In this document: positions 6,484 to 7,989 of the stretch, piece by piece | Layout of the letters: every line of letters starts with the position of its first letter | Numbering within the stretch: the stretch's first letter is position 1 | NCBI GenBank assembly: GCA_024680835.1 | Contig: JAILBP010000082.1 | Location: 1-7,989, forward strand | Direction of reading: 5' to 3' | From: RGIG6904 sp024680835 | Lineage (GTDB): Bacteria; Bacillota; Clostridia; Lachnospirales; Lachnospiraceae | DNA length: 7,989 bases | The notes under the pieces: generated by a model | Told to the model about the DNA's origin: nothing | What the model saw: the letters and a program-made list of their open reading frames with translations, nothing else | Database searches by the model: none | Position numbers and translations under genes: made by a program

Positions 6484-6957
6484 TCAATATATTTTATGAT
6501 CCGACCCGCTGTAATCCTCAAATAGCTCAAGGCAGGCCTCCCTATCGATACAGTTGAGATAACCCTCAAGCTTATCCCGCCCGCCTGCAAGCTCATCAAA
6601 GCGTTTGTCTCTGAAGCCTATCCTGCTGTTGTCCTCCAGATCGCATCCGTAATAAATCCTGTCGATGCCCGCCCACATACACGCGAAAAGGCACATAGGG
6701 CAGGGCTCACCGGTGGTATAGATCTCACACCCCGAAAGATCATGAGTTCCAAGCCTTTTGCAGGTGTTTCGTATGGCATCCACCTCTCCGTGACAGGTAG
6801 GATCGTTTTCCGACAAGACACGGTTATGTCCGTAGCCCACCACCTCTCCGTCTTTCACTATCACACTGCCAAAAGGACCGCCGTGACCGGCATTTATGCC
6901 CTCGTACGCCTCATCTATGGCTGCCTGCATGAATTTATTTGTAGCTTTTATATTCAT
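6484..6957 (-). CDS. guaD: Guanine deaminase-type nucleoside/nucleobase deaminase
   Basis: A 157-residue zinc enzyme of the cytidine deaminase fold, close in length and layout to the Bacillus subtilis guanine deaminase GuaD (about 156 residues). It probably converts guanine to xanthine and ammonia for purine salvage or as a nitrogen source. Zinc-site residues are H56 in CHGEVDAIR with catalytic E58, and C86/C89 in EPCPMC (84-89). The GGPFGSVIVKDG stretch (26-37) is the conserved N-terminal strand. The C-terminus HKIY resembles the NKKEY-type tail that closes the active site in GuaD. The HGE variant, instead of the commoner HAE, is one I associate with clostridial relatives. The ATG at 6957 has GAGGG ten bases upstream; in-frame upstream starts (6996, 7023) run into the repeat array and lack good binding sites. 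Substrate could also be another nucleobase or nucleoside, so the symbol is tentative. Confidence 0.85.
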   Translation of the reverse strand: MNIKATNKFMQAAIDEAYEGINAGHGGPFGSVIVKDGEVVGYGHNRVLSENDPTCHGEVDAIRNTCKRLGTHDLSGCEIYTTGEPCPMCLFACMWAGIDRIYYGCDLEDNSRIGFRDKRFDELAGGRDKLEGYLNCIDREACLELFEDYSGSDHKIY

Positions 6958-6988
6958 ACTGTGTTTTCCCTCGAATTTGCGGATCTCA

Positions 6989-7164
6989 AAAATCATGAAA
7001 TGATTTCCACTTGCCTTGTACAATAGAAATCATTTCATGATTTTGATTTGTTTTTGTACAATAGAAATCATTTCATGATTTCCATTTGTTTTAGTACAAT
7101 AGAAATCATTTCATGATTTCCATTTGTTTTTGTACAATAGAAATCATTTCATGATTTCTATTGT
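6989..7164. repeat. Tandem array of 38-bp palindromic repeat units
   Basis: Three units are exactly 38 bp (7027-7064, 7065-7102, 7103-7140) and differ at only a few positions. A diverged, one-base-shorter copy lies at 6990-7026 and a partial copy starts at 7141. Each full unit holds the palindrome GAAATCAT-TTC-ATGATTTC, then a T-rich spacer, then TTGTACAA (GTACAA where the spacer varies) and TAG. At the right end the palindrome widens to perfect 14-bp arms (7134-7147 and 7151-7164). The units abut directly with no unique spacers, so this is not a CRISPR array. The array lies in the deaminase 5' region. Confidence 0.95.
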
Positions 7165-7167
7165 CAA

Positions 7168-7246
7168 ATCTTATAAGCCCTTACGGGCTTCGAAAAATTT
7201 TATTGCATAAAATTTTTCAAACTTGCTTCGCAAGTTTTATAAGATG
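7168..7246 (-). other. 79-nt element of three hairpins inside an outer stem
   Basis: An outer inverted repeat, ATCTTATAA (7168-7176) with TTATAAGAT (7238-7246), encloses three perfect hairpins: AAGCCC/GGGCTT (7175-7180, 7185-7190; two bases shared with the outer arm), GAAAAATTTTAT/ATAAAATTTTTC (7192-7203, 7207-7218) and AAACTTGC/GCAAGTTT (7219-7226, 7230-7237). Read as minus-strand RNA, the AAGCCC stem is capped by GUAA, a GNRA tetraloop, which favours an RNA role on the deaminase strand. Nothing matches a tRNA or a riboswitch class I know. It could also be a small non-autonomous mobile palindrome. Confidence 0.7.
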
Positions 7247-7247
7247 C

Positions 7248-7277
7248 ATTTTACACGAAAAGGCTGTATACAATCAA
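7248..7277 (-). promoter_or_regulatory. Candidate promoter of the deaminase gene
   Basis: On the minus strand, TTGATT (7272-7277) and TAAAAT (7248-7253) lie 18 bp apart, matching consensus at 4/6 and 5/6 positions. It sits just after the upstream gene's terminator-like hairpin and directly before the three-hairpin element. RNA would start near 7241, inside the outer stem of that element, giving a leader of about 285 nt. Confidence 0.35.
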
Positions 7278-7299
7278 TATTTTTTTATGGTTATAGTAA

Positions 7300-7323
7300 G
7301 AAAAGGTCGTAACCGGCCTTTTC
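7300..7323 (-). terminator. Terminator-like hairpin after the Pr6Pr-like gene
   Basis: GAAAAGG (7300-7306) pairs with CCTTTTC (7317-7323). Inside, after one C-A mismatch, two more C-G pairs close a four-base loop. On the minus strand the descending arm carries TTTT followed by CTTACT, so there is a short T-rich end. It starts 14 nt past the membrane protein stop codon, the usual place for an intrinsic terminator. Confidence 0.5.
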
Positions 7324-7337
7324 CTCTGACAGTATTA

Positions 7338-7988
7338 TTATTTTCTCTTTTCCAACCTCTTTCCAAACAGATCCGCGATGATCAGATAGACATACCCTAT
7401 CACTATGAGAAAGATCAGCAGTGCCAGTATCCACCATGCGGTCCCCATAAAGGGAAGTTCATTCGTAAAGCCGAAGGCCCCGGCAGGGCTTCCCCAGTTC
7501 AGGAAAAAATACGGATAATTATATCCTCCCGAGAACTGCCAGTTATTTACATATCCTATGCCCGCATATATTGCGTACAGAAGCGGCGGTATTATCACAT
7601 AGAACACATTTCTTTTCCGTATACCGGCTCCCGGTGCTGTCACGAAAAAGTCTGCAACTGCTGTCACCGGCACCACCAGATGCGTCAGGGTATTCTGGAT
7701 GTTCCATGCATTTGCCCCCAATGTTGGCGCCAATACAAACCCGAACACAACACCTGTAAGAGTGATTGACACCGTTCCCACGAACTTGATCACATGCCAG
7801 GCTTCTCCGACATTCTTATTTTGCAAGAGCAGGAAAAGACCGATAGCGCAAATGACCGCTATGGCTATGTTGGACTGGATCGTGAAATACATAAACACCC
7901 TGCTGCCGCCCATAAAGGATTTTCTGCCTGCATAAGCACTTAAGAAAACGCCGATGACTGCGGACAGCACCACCACCGCTTTCAACAC
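7338..7988 (-). CDS. Pr6Pr-like six-helix integral membrane protein (5' end open)
   Basis: At least 216 residues, reaching the right edge of the window. The first codon seen (7986-7988) is GTG, which may be a start or an internal valine, so the true N-terminus may lie outside. Six hydrophobic segments are visible at about 3-21, 33-56, 66-88, 97-116, 127-147 and 184-207. Features typical of the Pr6Pr family of bacterial membrane proteins are YFTIQSN (34-40), the polar-containing helix LTHLVVP (101-107) with D113, and NYPYFFLNW (157-165). The C-terminus is basic (KRLEKRK), as expected for a cytoplasmic tail. The biochemical role of the family is not established. It is followed by a terminator-like hairpin, so it is probably transcribed separately from the deaminase. 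Confidence 0.75.
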   Translation of the reverse strand: MLKAVVVLSAVIGVFLSAYAGRKSFMGGSRVFMYFTIQSNIAIAVICAIGLFLLLQNKNVGEAWHVIKFVGTVSITLTGVVFGFVLAPTLGANAWNIQNTLTHLVVPVTAVADFFVTAPGAGIRKRNVFYVIIPPLLYAIYAGIGYVNNWQFSGGYNYPYFFLNWGSPAGAFGFTNELPFMGTAWWILALLIFLIVIGYVYLIIADLFGKRLEKRK

Positions 7989-7989
7989 C

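Larger units (their letters stand above)
6958..7337. other. 380-bp structured non-coding region upstream of the deaminase
   Basis: From right to left on the minus strand this gap contains a terminator-like hairpin for the membrane protein gene (7300-7323), a candidate promoter (7248-7277), a three-hairpin element (7168-7246), an array of about five 38-bp palindromic units (6989-7164) and the deaminase ribosome binding site. If the promoter is right, the deaminase mRNA carries a highly structured leader of about 285 nt. I see no protein-coding gene in it. Confidence 0.7.

Noticed and set aside
6989..7164. CRISPR array
   Set aside because: Repeats are directly adjacent with no unique spacers, they differ internally, and no cas gene is nearby.
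7162..7167. Consensus -35 TTGACA on the minus strand upstream of the deaminase
   Set aside because: No acceptable -10 hexamer lies 16-18 bp downstream; the sequence there is the palindrome.
7168..7246. tRNA gene
   Set aside because: The length and cloverleaf-like folding fit, but there is no TTCGA-type T-loop, no anticodon arm of the right geometry, and two hairpins have 3-nt loops.
6958..7247. Purine riboswitch ahead of the guanine deaminase
   Set aside because: I looked for the conserved three-way junction bases and paired loops of the purine class and did not find them.

Overview
The window looks like chromosome from a low-to-moderate GC Gram-positive anaerobe, most likely a Lachnospiraceae-type Clostridia (Butyrivibrio/Pseudobutyrivibrio-like). 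This rests on the gene types (Big_2 surface protein, FHA-GGDEF protein, GH5_4-like glucanase, clostridial-type HGE guanine deaminase), frequent ATA isoleucine codons and strong AGGAGG-type ribosome binding sites. It is an inference from gene content, not a taxonomic assignment. All six genes I can support lie on the minus strand, so transcription runs from the right edge to the left edge.

Right to left: (1) a Pr6Pr-like six-helix membrane protein, open at the right edge (7338-7988), followed by a terminator-like hairpin; (2) a 380-bp non-coding stretch (6958-7337) packed with structure: a candidate promoter, a 79-nt element of three hairpins inside an outer stem, and about five tandem 38-bp units each carrying a near-perfect palindrome; (3) a guanine deaminase-type cytidine deaminase-fold enzyme (6484-6957) followed by a 12-bp inverted repeat; (4) a GH5 endoglucanase-type enzyme without a clear signal peptide (5228-6322); (5) an FHA-GGDEF diguanylate cyclase (4144-5049); (6) a secreted Big_2 Ig-like repeat protein (2512-4068); (7) a transmembrane Ser/Thr protein kinase with an extracellular leucine-rich-repeat tail (236-2440). 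The left 235 bases hold two 21-bp tandem repeats, a strong 16-bp stem-loop and a start-less open frame that I cannot identify.

The most interesting part is the closely spaced trio 5049-236 (gaps of 75 and 71 bp). The kinase carries five spaced acidic-(A/G)-T-(V/M) motifs between its kinase domain and membrane helix. The FHA-GGDEF protein carries the same motif (E-E-D-A-T-V) plus a D-S-T-V-F motif just ahead of its phosphothreonine-binding FHA domain. This resembles the GarA/OdhI arrangement, in which a Thr motif next to an FHA domain is phosphorylated by a PknB-type kinase. The inference is a surface-sensing kinase that feeds, through phosphothreonine/FHA contacts, into cyclic di-GMP synthesis, with a secreted Ig-repeat protein made in the same unit.
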